A DNA stretch of 57,664 nt from assembly GCA_905221605.1 (NCBI GenBank), contig CAJNDS010002318.1:374001-431664 (forward strand), read 5' to 3'. The DNA is from Symbiodinium natans (taxonomy: Eukaryota > Sar > Dinophyceae > Suessiales > Symbiodiniaceae). The notes under the pieces are model-generated. The model did no database searches. It saw nothing but the letters and a program-made list of their open reading frames with translations, and was not told where the DNA came from. Numbering within the stretch: position 1 is the stretch's first letter; each line of letters starts with the position of its first letter. Positions 12,060-21,500 of this stretch are shown piece by piece. Both the position numbers and the translations under genes were made by a program.

Positions 12060-12275
12060 ATTTGCAGCCTCTGCAAACTCAGAAATGCTGCTATTTACAG
12101 TATTTCCAGCCTTTGAAATCACAGAAATGCTGCTTTTTTCAGTATTTGCAGCCTCTGGAAACTCAGAAATGCTGCAGTGTACAGTATTTCCAGCTTCTGA
12201 AAGCGCAGAAGTGCTGCTATATACAATATCTGCAGCCTCTCTGGGAACTCAGAAATGCTGCTATTTTCAGTAGTT
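12060..12275. repeat. ~58-bp tandem repeat
   Basis: Four copies of a unit with GCAGCCTCTG, AAACTCAGAAATGCTGC and CAGTATTTCCAG. Two + frames stay open across it because the unit lacks stops; this is not good evidence of a gene. Confidence 0.85.
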
Positions 12276-12614
12276 CCTGCATAAATGCTGTGTTTGTCCG
12301 GTATTTAGAGCTTGCGAACGGCCAGAACTGCTGCATTTCTGAGCGTTTACGGCCTCCGCTTCGCTTGCAAGAAGCCTTCGAAGCCTTCAGTAAATTTTTT
12401 TGATCCCAAATAAGTTTTTTCTGATCCGCCTAGAAATAACTTATTTTTTGATCCCAAATAAGTTTTTTTTGATCCCCTACCCGACCCGAGACCCTAAACC
12501 CTAAACCCTAAACCCTAAACCCCAAACCCTAAACCCTAAACCCTAAACCCTAAACCCGAAACCCTAAACCCTAAACCCTAAACCCTGCTGGATGAATGCC
12601 GTGGGGCCTCGCAG

Positions 12615-12667
12615 GCGTGGAATTTTGAGGTTCAGGATTGGGGCTCAGCGTGTCGGACCCAGGAATG
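12615..12667 (+). CDS. exon-like island, possible continuation of kinase gene
   Basis: After acceptor CCTCGCAG and before donor GTGAGGATC, between a CCCTAAA array (12485-12590) and a TTTAGGG/TTTCGGG array (12690-12775). One frame reads AWNFEVQDWGSACRTQE; the frame that would continue from WDVYAIG reads RGILRFRIGAQRVG. Neither was confirmed. Confidence 0.35.
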
Positions 12668-12785
12668 GTGAGGATCTCAGGGTTTTTGTGTGTAGGGTTT
12701 AGGGTTTAGGGTTTCGGGTTTAGGGTTTCGGGTTTCGGGTTTAGGGTTTCGGGTTTCGGGTTTCGGGTTTAGGGTCTAGGGGTTC

Positions 12786-13940
12786 TAAAGTTCTAAGGCT
12801 TGCAAAACACTCCTCACGTCACCCCACCTTAGCCCCTGGCTTCAATGCGTGTTGGGCTTTGGGTCTGCGCCCTACCAGATTCCAGCTTTCTAAGGGGAAC
12901 TAACTCACCATTTTGGCCTAAGCTTGCCCAAAAAAGCTCGATGTTTCCTAAACCCCAAACCCCTACATGTGAGAAGAGAAATATATAGATGACAAGGCAA
13001 GGGTCACTGATTGGATACCAAAGACCGTTGATAGCAAAATCCCAGAAATTATTCTGGAAATGATCCCAAATGCAGGGAATTCTTAAGATGCAAACTTCTG
13101 GATGTCCCAAAAAAACCCAAAAGAACACATGCTGATTGAAGACAAGATCTCCTCCAAATACAGGATCAACGAAAAGCGCATTAAAAAGAAATCCCCCACA
13201 AAGGAAAAAACAAAGAAATACTGCTTCCTTGTTGAGGTTGTATTAAAATTATCATTTGCTATTCCTTATTGGGAATTTAATAGGACAAAAATGTAAAATT
13301 GTAACCAACAAGGACCCAGAATAATCCCAGAGAATCCCATAACATTGAGAAAGCAAAATACGGGCAAACTTCTGAAAATAAAGCGGCCAAGTCTGAAAAC
13401 AAAGCGGCCAAATTCTGATAAAAAACTGCCAAATTCTGAAATTCAATTAAGGTGTCAATATATACGGTAGAGAGGGTTTAGGGTTTAGGGTCCCAGAGAG
13501 CCAAATAGCCCTCGCCTAAGGAATGCGTTTTAATTCATCAGGAGGCCTTTGCGTTGAAGGCTTATTCCTTCAATTGGAGTAGAGGACTCTCTGTATCACC
13601 ATAAGGGTCAAACGGGTCTAAGTTTAGGGGCGCGGTCCTTGGCATCAGGAAAAGCAAGGCGTACAAAGCATCTCAGCTGCAAGAGATAGTCGCTGCTCGA
13701 ACAGCATTCGTGTTGCCGGATGTTCGGGGTTCAGCGTTCAGCTTTTTCATTCGTTGCTAAGGCAGAGCACGACGATCCGTGCGAAAGTTATCTCAGCCGC
13801 TTGGGCCATGCAACTCCGGAATTCTAGCATGTATGCCGAAGGTGCGCAGGCATAGAGTACATGCCAGGGACGTCTAACCTTGTTTGTGAACCGAGAGCTA
13901 GATTCGCGCAATGAATCTGATAACAGGCCAAAGCCCATGA
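12786..13940. other. unique stretch, no gene recognised
   Basis: Largely array-free apart from four TTTAGGG-like units near 13470-13490. AT-richer than its surroundings, with short open frames on both strands (12829-13128 -, 13252-13446 -, 13747-13938 -) and no recognisable motif. Confidence 0.5.
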
Positions 13941-14296
13941 AGCCTGAACCCTGAAGCCGAAGTAAACCCCTAAAGCCCTGTGTGCGAGTGATGGTGCAAA
14001 CGTGCTTCAGTTGGCTGAACCTGGGTTAAGGTAAGGGTTTAGGGCCTAGGGGGCTGAGAAGGTGGCGGTTAGTGCTTACGGAAGGTTTAGGGTGTTGGGT
14101 TTTGGGCCAAGTTTTGGGTCCAAAGGTCCCCCCCCCCCCCCCGGGGCCTCTCCAAGGAGAAGTTCTGAGCCCCAAATGCGCGCCAAGGCACGCTAAAGTG
14201 CTGCCATGGGAAGTGCATCTTCAAACAGCAGAAGTGCCTTGGCCCTTGGGTTTACCTGGGACGCCCGTTGCCTACAAGTTAGTAGCAACCACCCCT

Positions 14297-14422
14297 TACA
14301 TTACAGTAAACTCCAGAAAGTTGGAACATGGTTTAAGGATGATTAGAGCTGGGACTCCCTTTTGTTTTCCTTTCGGGGTATGGGGACAAGGATGTTCCAA
14401 CTTTTCGGAGTTTACTGTAGTA
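14297..14422. repeat. inverted-repeat element with ~30-bp arms
   Basis: Arm TACATTACAGTAAACTCC followed by AGAAAGTTGGAACAT pairs with ATGTTCCAACTTTTCGGAG followed by TTTACTGTAGTA. Flanking sequence at 14410-14460 (TAAACTGTAGGTAAAG, then GGAGTCCCAGG) recurs in reverse orientation at 24705-24755, so this belongs to a dispersed family. Confidence 0.75.
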
Positions 14423-14489
14423 GGAACCCATAAACTGTAGGTAAAGGGAGTCCCAGGCTCGAGGGCCACTGCTGACAGCCCTTCGGTGT

Positions 14490-14600
14490 GACCCTAAACC
14501 CTAACTAAACCCTAAACCCGAAGCCCTAAACCCTAAACCCTAAACCCTAAACCCTAAACCCTAAACCCTAAACCCTAAACCCTAAACCCTAAGCCCTCCT
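14490..14600. repeat. CCCTAAA array
   Basis: About 14 CCCTAAA units following GTGTGACCCTAAACC. Confidence 0.95.
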
Positions 14601-15059
14601 CGACCCCCAGCCCTGCGCCCCAAACCCCAAAACCCAGGCTGGACAGTTTTGCAGGCCCATTTTTTGAGATGCAACTCTTCGTCTCCCTTGCACATGCATA
14701 CTCGAAACCATATAGAGGAAACCCTAAGCCCCGGTATGTTTAGGGCTCCGCGGCTCACCCTTCAATCCCAGATCGTGTAACTGTGTAACCGCAAACCTGC
14801 CTAAAGTAGAACGCACTTCAGAGAAGGATTCGCGGTCTGGACCCAGGGTTCAGGGTTTATAGGCTTTGAAAGCCTCAACCCAAAAAAGTGTGCTGAAGTG
14901 TTTGCATCCTGTGTGCATCCTCCGCGTGGCCACGCCCCCAAAGGAAACGCGAAAGGCTCAGCCACGCACTGCATATCCCAAGCACCGATTTCTCTTCACA
15001 AGGGTTCAGGGTTTCGGGTTGAGGCGTTAATGGCACGACAAGCCCCACTGAGTCCGAAG

Positions 15060-15370
15060 CCCCTAAACCCTCAACCCTAGACACTAAACCCCAAACCCTA
15101 AACCCTAAACCCGCTAAACCCGCTACACCCGCTAAACCCACTCAACCCCCTCAACCCCCTCAACCCCCTCAACCCCCTCAACCCCCTCAACCCCCTCAAC
15201 CCCCTCAACCCCCTCAACCCCCTCAACCCCCTCAACCCCCTCAACCCCCTCAACCCCCTCAACCCCCTCAACCCCCTCAACCCCCTCAACCCCCTAAACC
15301 CTAAACCCTAAACCCTAAACCCCCTAACCCTAAACCCTAAACCCCCTAAACCCCCCTAAACCCTAAACCC
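15060..15370. repeat. CCCCCTCAA 9-bp array flanked by CCCTAAA
   Basis: At 15140-15290 the unit is CCCCCTCAA repeated about 17 times; CCCTAAA-type units flank it on both sides. Its - strand translation is an uninterrupted GLR repeat and is not a gene. Confidence 0.95.
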
Positions 15371-15652
15371 TATAAGTGCATCCCTACACCTTATTTGCTG
15401 ATCCAGCCGAGTTGCCCGATTGTCTCGGCATGGGGCTTCTTTGATGACAGCCCGCTGTCGTGCAGCTCCTAAGCTGCACCTGTTTCAGGTGACGATGTCC
15501 TCTAGCCCTAAACCCTAAACCCTAAGCCCTAAACCCTAAACCCTAAACCCCAAACCCGAAACCCTAAACCCTAAACCCTAAACCCTAAACCCTTACCCGA
15601 AAAAGGCTATCCCTAAGGCGTGCCCACGGCCACCCTTTTTTCGGACCTGCAG

Positions 15653-15719
15653 TTCAACCTCTCGTTCACATGCAGCGTGCAGAGCACCAAAAAGCTTGAA
15701 GGTGTGATCCACACCTTTC
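15653..15719 (+). CDS. exon-like island, unassigned
   Basis: Between acceptor GGACCTGCAG and donor GTGTGTTGGGGTTTAG. The frame gives FNLSFTCSVQSTKKLEGV and then IHTF. Flanked by a C-type array (15500-15595) and a G-type array (15725-15825), the usual exon setting here. Family unknown. Confidence 0.5.
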
Positions 15720-15724
15720 GTGTG

Positions 15725-15830
15725 TTGGGGTTTAGGGTTTAGGGTTTAGGGTTTAGGGTTTAGGGTTTAGGGTTTAGGGTTTAGGGTTTAGGGTTTAGGG
15801 TTTAGGGTTTAGGGTTTAGGGTTGAGGGTT
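15725..15830. repeat. TTTAGGG array
   Basis: About 14 near-perfect TTTAGGG units starting inside the putative intron 5' end. Confidence 0.95.
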
Positions 15831-16061
15831 TAACTCGCATCATTCTTACATTCTGCCTTGTGCGCAGGTCTCACCTGTCCCCCCCTTTGTGGGTCTATAT
15901 GGTGCATGATGCTGTATGTGCTTTTGCCTGCAGCAAGTTGCTCTCCAATCTTCGTTTGTGGAAAGTTGGGCAGCGCGTAGCAACCCCAAACCCTAAATCC
16001 TAAACCCTAAACCCTAAATCCTAAACCCTAAACCCTAAATCCTAAACCCTAAACCCCAAAG

Positions 16062-16163
16062 AGGATGCTCAACAACTGGCGCTCTGCACCTGAGGCAGCT
16101 GCGACAAGGAAATGCCAGCTGACAAGATGGAATTGGCACAGAGCCTTTGTGAATCTGCAGCAC
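16062..16163 (+). CDS. exon-like island, unassigned
   Basis: Follows a CCCTAAA array directly (acceptor CCCCAAAG) and is open in a + frame reading MLNNWRSAPEAAATRKCQL, then TRWNWHRAFVNL. A family B inverted-repeat element starts about 10 bp downstream. Another frame is partly open. Family unknown. Confidence 0.4.
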
Positions 16164-16173
16164 TCGTCCCTTA

Positions 16174-16285
16174 CTTGGTAGCCCTGTGGTGCCCTTTACC
16201 CTTTCTGTGTTCTGAGTTCCCTTATAAAGTGAGTAGTCAACCACATTTGGTACCCTTATGATAAGATGGTTACTGGGCTACCAAG
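16174..16285. repeat. family B inverted-repeat element, copy 1
   Basis: Starts CTTGGTAGCCCTG and ends CTGGGCTACCAAG. The interior shares CCCTTT-CCCTTTCT and GGTT/GTTC-CCC blocks with copy 2 at 52296-52425. MITE-like, 112 bp, non-coding. Confidence 0.75.
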
Positions 16286-16429
16286 CTTAACACGCCCCTA
16301 TACGAATCTGATGATACACTCGGAAATGCTCATTCAGGATCCCATACACAGGTGTTACTCTTGGGAGGAAGAGATAGTACTCAGACCCAAACCCCAAACC
16401 CTATGCCCCAAATCACTCAGCCCCTAACC

Positions 16430-16620
16430 TGAACCCTAAGCCTTAAACCCCAAACCCCAAACATTAACCCTAAACCCTCAGCCCTAAACCCTAAACCCTA
16501 AACCCTAAACCCTAAACCCTAAACCCTAAACCCTAAACCCTAAGCCCTAAACCCTAAACCCTAAACCCTAAACCCTAAACCCTAAACCACCCTTAAGCCT
16601 AAACCCCTAAACCCTAAACC
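16430..16620. repeat. CCCTAAA array
   Basis: About 20 CCCTAAA units with a few CCCCAAA and CCCTAAG variants. Confidence 0.95.
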
Positions 16621-16870
16621 CTAAGACTCACCCTCAGTTTGGAACAGCCCCACAGTCCGAAGCTAGGGTTCATCAGCTTAGGGTTTAGGGTTTAGGGTTT
16701 AGGGTTTAGGGTCTAGCCTTAAACCCTGACCCAACTCTCTGCCAGCATGCCGATTAGGGGGGGAGGGGGGGCGAATCATGGGCCGACAAGCAAAAAGACC
16801 TGCTTAGAGAGCCCAAGACCCCCTTTGGGTTCAGGGTCTAGGGTTTTGGAGTTTCGGCGTATGATCTAAG

Positions 16871-16925
16871 ACCGATGTGGATGACATTTTGAAAGAATTC
16901 GGCCAGATATTTATTTGCAACAACA
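16871..16925 (+). CDS. exon-like island, unassigned
   Basis: Acceptor GATCTAAG and donor GTAAACCC, which runs straight into a CCCTAAA array. The open frame reads TDVDDILKEFGQIFICNN. Family unknown. Confidence 0.45.
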
Positions 16926-17096
16926 GTAAACCCTAAACCCTAAACCCTGAACCCTGAACCCTAAACCCTAAACCCTAAATCCTAAACCCTAAACCCTAAA
17001 CCCTAAACCCTAAACCCCAAACCCTAAACCCTAAACCCTAATCCCTAAACCCTAAACCCTAAACCCTAAACCCTAAACCCTAAACCCTAAACCAAC
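16926..17096. repeat. CCCTAAA array starting at a donor site
   Basis: About 23 CCCTAAA units beginning immediately after the candidate donor GTAAACCC. Confidence 0.9.
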
Positions 17097-17128
17097 ATTG
17101 GGCTTTCGGGGTGCAGCCGAGGTGAGAG

Positions 17129-17183
17129 CATCCACCTCTGCGGCCATCCGGAAGCCCCGTGCAAGACCGGAGCTGAGCTTGTG
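17129..17183 (+). CDS. exon-like island, unassigned
   Basis: Between acceptor GGGGTGCAG and donor GTTTAGGG. Open frames read RGESIHLCGHPEAPCKTGAE or EVRASTSAAIRKPRARPELS; the first is favoured by its Cys/His content, weakly. Confidence 0.35.
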
Positions 17184-17350
17184 GGTTTAGGGTTTAGGGT
17201 TTCGGGTTTAGGGTTTAGGGTTTAGGGTTCAGGATTTAGGGTTTCGGGTTTTAGGGTTGAGTAGGGTTTGGTTTAGGAGCTCGGGGGGCGGGTAAGCCCT
17301 ACGACCTGAAGCCTAAACCCAAGACAGCCTAAAAAGATTGAACCCCTAAG

Positions 17351-17410
17351 CAGCCCTGGGCCGGGGAGATGCCTGGAGGGTGGCTTTCTGGCCATCTACT
17401 GATATGAACC
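17351..17410 (+). CDS. exon-like island, unassigned
   Basis: Acceptor CCTAAGCAG, donor GTTTAGGGTG. The open frame reads LGRGDAWRVAFWPSTDMN. A further open island, TPGKPRSMLKGRKQTAKLDK, follows about 110 bp later after acceptor TTTTTTATGCAG, but the phases do not agree. Confidence 0.35.
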
Positions 17411-17623
17411 GGTTTAGGGTGTATAGGGTTGAGGGTGGAGGGTTTAGGGTTTAGGGTTTAGGGTTTAGGGCTTTGAGTGCTGGTGCTTGCACTCGTACAC
17501 CCTGTTTTTTATGCAGAAACTCCTGGGAAACCTCGTAGCATGTTGAAAGGCCGCAAGCAGACCGCAAAACTCGACAAGACTAGAGTAGCGGGTGGTCGGG
17601 GGTAGGGTTTTCGGTTTAAGGAG

Positions 17624-17740
17624 GGGCACCTAGAAGGGACCCTTAATCTCATTCCCCTAAAAACCCCTATGTATACCTTACATAGTCCCTAAATACTTAA
17701 GTAGCCCCGAAACAAGAACTAACCCCTAAGGTCCCTTATA
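17624..17740 (+). repeat. family A small repeat element
   Basis: Contains CCTAGAAGGGACCCTTAAT, CCCCTATGTATACCTTACA, AGTAGCCCCGAAACAAG and ends CCCCTAAGGTCCCTTATA. Direct relative of 18434-18570. Confidence 0.75.
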
Positions 17741-18146
17741 CAGGTTTAGGGTTTAGGGTTCAGGGTTCACGACTCTACTTCGGAACATTGCCGAATACCC
17801 CCCCTGAAGAAGACCTAAACCCTCAGTGGACGCCCGGCCCAAACCAAAGCATCTGTTGGATTTTCAGGGTTTAGGGTTTAGGGTTTAGGGTTTAGGGTTT
17901 AGGGTTTAGGGTTTAGGGTTTAGGGTTTAGGGGTGCTGACAGGCCTCTTGAAGCCTTGCCTGCCAAGAATGCTAAGGTTTAGTCAGGGTTTAGACAGGCT
18001 TAGGCAGGGTTTAGGCATGCGTTTCACTGCAGAAAATTAAAAGAAGAGGTATGAGAGGTTACCGTTACCCAAGTGGTGATGCCAGCCCCGGAGCTTCTCA
18101 AAACTACCATGCCCAAAAACCCTAAACCCTAAACCCTTGTCAGAAC

Positions 18147-18250
18147 CCCTAAACGCCCAGCAAAATCTTGGCTCAGAACAAGGTACTACCCCAAGAAGAA
18201 GACCTGCGCGCGAAAGAGGCTGGTTCGGACCAGCTAAACCCTCCTGTTCC
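18147..18250 (+). CDS. exon-like island, unassigned
   Basis: After acceptor CCTTGTCAG, up to a candidate donor GTTTGGGG. The open frame includes NAQQNLGSEQGTTPRRRPAR and then GWFGPAKP. It lies about 310 bp upstream of the first MutS-like exon but does not align to that family. Confidence 0.35.
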
Positions 18251-18433
18251 TGCTGCAGTTTGGGGTTTAGGGTTTAGGGTTTAGGGTTTTTCTTCAACCC
18301 TCAAAGCCACTTTATACTTACACGATAATATCCCCCATAACCTTCATCTAGTTCTTAAGGCCCCCTACATTAGGGCTTGCGAGGTTTGGGCACCGGAGGG
18401 TTCGCGCGGCCCAAGCTTCAACCTTTGGGGGGG

Positions 18434-18570
18434 TATAAGGGAGGGACCCCCTAGAAGGGACCCTGAGTCGTATTCCCCTATATAACCCCCTTTTATGTAC
18501 CTTGTGTAGTCCCTACATACCCAAGTAGTCCCTAAATAACCCCTAGAGGTCCCTTAAAGGGTCCCTCCCC
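18434..18570 (+). repeat. family A small repeat element abutting an exon
   Basis: Begins GTATAAGGGAGGGACCCCC and ends CTTAAAGGGTCCCTCCCC, so the ends are partly inverted repeats. The right end overlaps the AG acceptor proposed for the first MutS-like exon (18559). Confidence 0.75.
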
Positions 18571-21500
18571 TGGTGTGCCGGCTGCAACACTTAAAGCTCT
18601 CTGGGGCTTCGGAGATGAGGAGTTGGGACACCAAGAGCCCAACACCACTTCAATGTTTCAGGAATACATTTCTTTAGATCCTGATTCGGGATCCCTAATA
18701 TAATTTCAGGGAAGTGTTCCCCAATTTCTGGGGGGGGGGGGGGGCATAGGTTCTTCGAGTGTAGCAGATGAGCGGATTAGGGTCAAAGGTCCAGGCTAGG
18801 CAGCAGAACCGAAACCCGAAACCCGAAACCCTAAACCCCAAACCCTAAACCCTACTCTCAGAAACCCAAGCAACACAGACCCTTGCCTTGAACCGGCAAG
18901 TCCGAAGCCTCAAGCCTGAAAGCCCCACCTGTAATTGCTCTCAACCCTAAACCCTAATCCCTAAACCCTAAACCCTATACCCTAAACCCTATACCCTAAA
19001 CCCTAAGCCATAAACCCTAAACCCTCAAGCCCCTAAACCCCTCTGGAAGCTAGATGCTAAACGGTTCCAGGTTGTCCTGCGCCTCCTGCAACACCTACTA
19101 CCCGATCAGTGAGGCTAGACCGTGTTTGGAAACGTGTTTGGAAACGCACTTTTTGAGTTTTGATGGTTGTAATTTGGGATGTGAAACTAACAGTCCTGAA
19201 TACGGATTAGAATCGATTACCATTAATCCCCATGAAAGAATGTTAGTATAAGGGGGGGACATCCCAAGTTGTAGTTCTATTGGGTTTCACAAGAACTGGG
19301 GCTTCAGGGGTTCTAAGAGCAGCTGAGGAGAAGCGGGACGCCTGCGAGGACCCTGCCGAGGGTTCAGGGTTTAGCGTTGGGTCCGGACTTCTGACCAGCT
19401 CTAAACCCTAAACCCTAAACCCGAAACCCTAAACCTTAATCCCTAAACCCTAAACTCTATTCTCCTCGCCCCGGGCTTCTGCACCCCTGGTCTGCGGAAA
19501 ACCCTGCAGGGTCTCCCTGAGTGCCCACCCCCAGCCCCCTCCCCCCCCAGCCCAGAGAATCCCGCAGTGAATATCGACAGTGCCCACCTCGATGCTTAAC
19601 ACCTGAATCCCAAATCATCTATTTAGTGGCTTCCCAATCATCATTTTCCCAGTTGCTGATTCAGCCGTTTTGCAGTTTTCGAATCAGCCGTTTTGCGGTT
19701 TCCGAATCAGCCTTTTCCCAGTTTCCGAATCAGGTTTCCCGGCAGCCGCTTGGTGGTGTCCGAATCAGCCTTTTGCCAGTTTGTGTAATATCATCCGTTT
19801 CTTGGTTTCCGAATCCTGTTCTGGTTTCCAATCAGCCGTTCTGGTGAAAGATTTAGCCGTCTGGTTTACCGATCCAGGCCTGGTTTCTGATTTTCCCGGT
19901 TTCCGAGCACGTCTGGTTCTCACTCAGCTGTTCTGGTTACTGATTCGGCCATCTTGGTTTCCATTTCATCGACCTTTCTAGAGCCGTAAAAAACGGCGCT
20001 CGCGGCAATCCCCAACCCCGAACTTTAAGTCCTCAGCAAGACCTAGGAATGCAGCAGGATCATTGTGCTAGAATTAAGCAGGATTTCTCATTGTGCTACA
20101 CCCGCGGCAATGCCAGAATGTCGAATGCTGCTCGGCTGCATGGGTTCTAGCAAAAGGGGGGCTGCTGGAGGCCCACAAACTCGTAATCTGTAGGCTGCGG
20201 GTTTAGGGTTTAGGGTTTAGGGTTCAAAATTAGGGTTTGGGGATATCGGGTTCAGGGTGTAAGGTTTCGGGCTCTGGGTTCTGCGCCTTCAATCCCGCAC
20301 CTTGTGTCTTGAACGCTTGGCCCCGAGCAAAGCCCCAACTTTATGCCTTAGTCGGATACCAACCTGGCACATGTAGGGCTTGCAAGGATTATGCAAGATT
20401 CAGAGTTATACAGATGCATATGTAGTTACACCTGGCATCTGCGTATTTATGCTTGCTTCTGCATCATGCTGGGTGCGCCGCAAAAACTTGCCCTCCTCCA
20501 GCAGTTTTCTGCCCGCTTCATGGGGTCAAAGGCATCCGCGTGCTGTCCTCGGAGCAGCTACTGTATATTTTTTCGGAGAGTCTGCACGCCCTCCCTCGGA
20601 TCCGGGTTTTTTGAGCACGTATTCCAGCGCAAGATATTCAGAGCTCAACTGCAGATCCATTGGCCCTCAAGCAGCATAAAGAGCGGCCCAGAAGAGTTTC
20701 GCCATGATGTCACACGATCCAAGGCCGCAGACCCGAAGGGAGACACGGGTAGGGTTTGGGGTTTGGGGTTTGGGGTTTAGGGCTTAGGGCTTATAGGGCT
20801 TGGGGCTTGGGGCTTGGGGCTTGGGGCTTGGGGCTTAGGGCTTAGGGCTTAGGGCTTAGGGCTTAGGGCTTAGGGCTTAGGGTTTAGGGTTTAGGGTTTA
20901 GGTGTTAGAAATAAGATGCTCACGTCGCCAGCCGGACACGTCGACCATGGCAAACAGGTTCTTGCAAAAGCTTTCGATGCCCATTGCTGCCCCGGCTAGT
21001 TTTGCTGATTCTGCTTAGCATTAGGATGCATGTACCTAAACCCTAACCCCTAAACCCTAACCCCTAACCCCTAAACCCTAAACCCTAAACCCTGTTATTG
21101 TTCGGTTACCGGGAAACCTGGGCTCCTGACCTAATCGGACCGAGGCTCGTTGCGAGTTTGACGAGGGCCAATGCGTCGACGGCGTCGGCACGAAGGGCTA
21201 CCCGTAGATTTAGGGTTTAGGTTTTAGGGTGTAGGGGTTTAGGGGTTTAGGGTTTAGGGGGTTTAGGGGGTTTAGGGTTTAGGGTGTAGGGTTTAGGGAC
21301 CGAGCGTTTGGCCGTTCCAGTCGGAAAAAGTTGCGTTGCGTTGCTCAGTGTGTTTTGGGTCGCTGACACCCCTAAATCCTAAACCCTAAGCCCGACCCAG
21401 TAGTGTTCTTGGTGCTTAGGTTTAGGGTTTAGGGTTTAGAGTTTAGGGTTTAGGGTTTAGGGTTTAGGGTTTAGGGTTTAGGGTTTAGGGTTTAGGGTTT

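Larger units (their letters stand above)
10235..12479. mobile_element. candidate 2.2 kb element with subrepeat-bearing inverted ends
   Basis: The left end has AGGGGATGCGGATC followed by three more short GGATCAAGAAAAATTTATTTA-like units (10240-10320). The right end (12390-12479) has the reverse-complement units TAAGTTTTTTTTGATCC and finishes GATCCCCTA. Both ends abut CCCTAAA repeats. Inside are a purine microsatellite, a ~105-bp tandem repeat, an AT-rich satellite and a 58-bp tandem repeat. No transposase frame was seen. It lies just downstream of the last supported kinase exon. Alternatively it is an intron with composite repeats and no mobility. Confidence 0.5.

Noticed and set aside
15098-15289. 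GLR-repeat protein on - strand
   Set aside because: Translation of the 9-bp CCCCCTCAA array.
20915-21017. GTPase G1-like motif GHVDHGK in one frame
   Set aside because: The next residue is Gln instead of Ser/Thr, no other GTPase motif is nearby, and another frame of the same island reads equally well to a stop (MANRFLQKLSMPIAAPASF).
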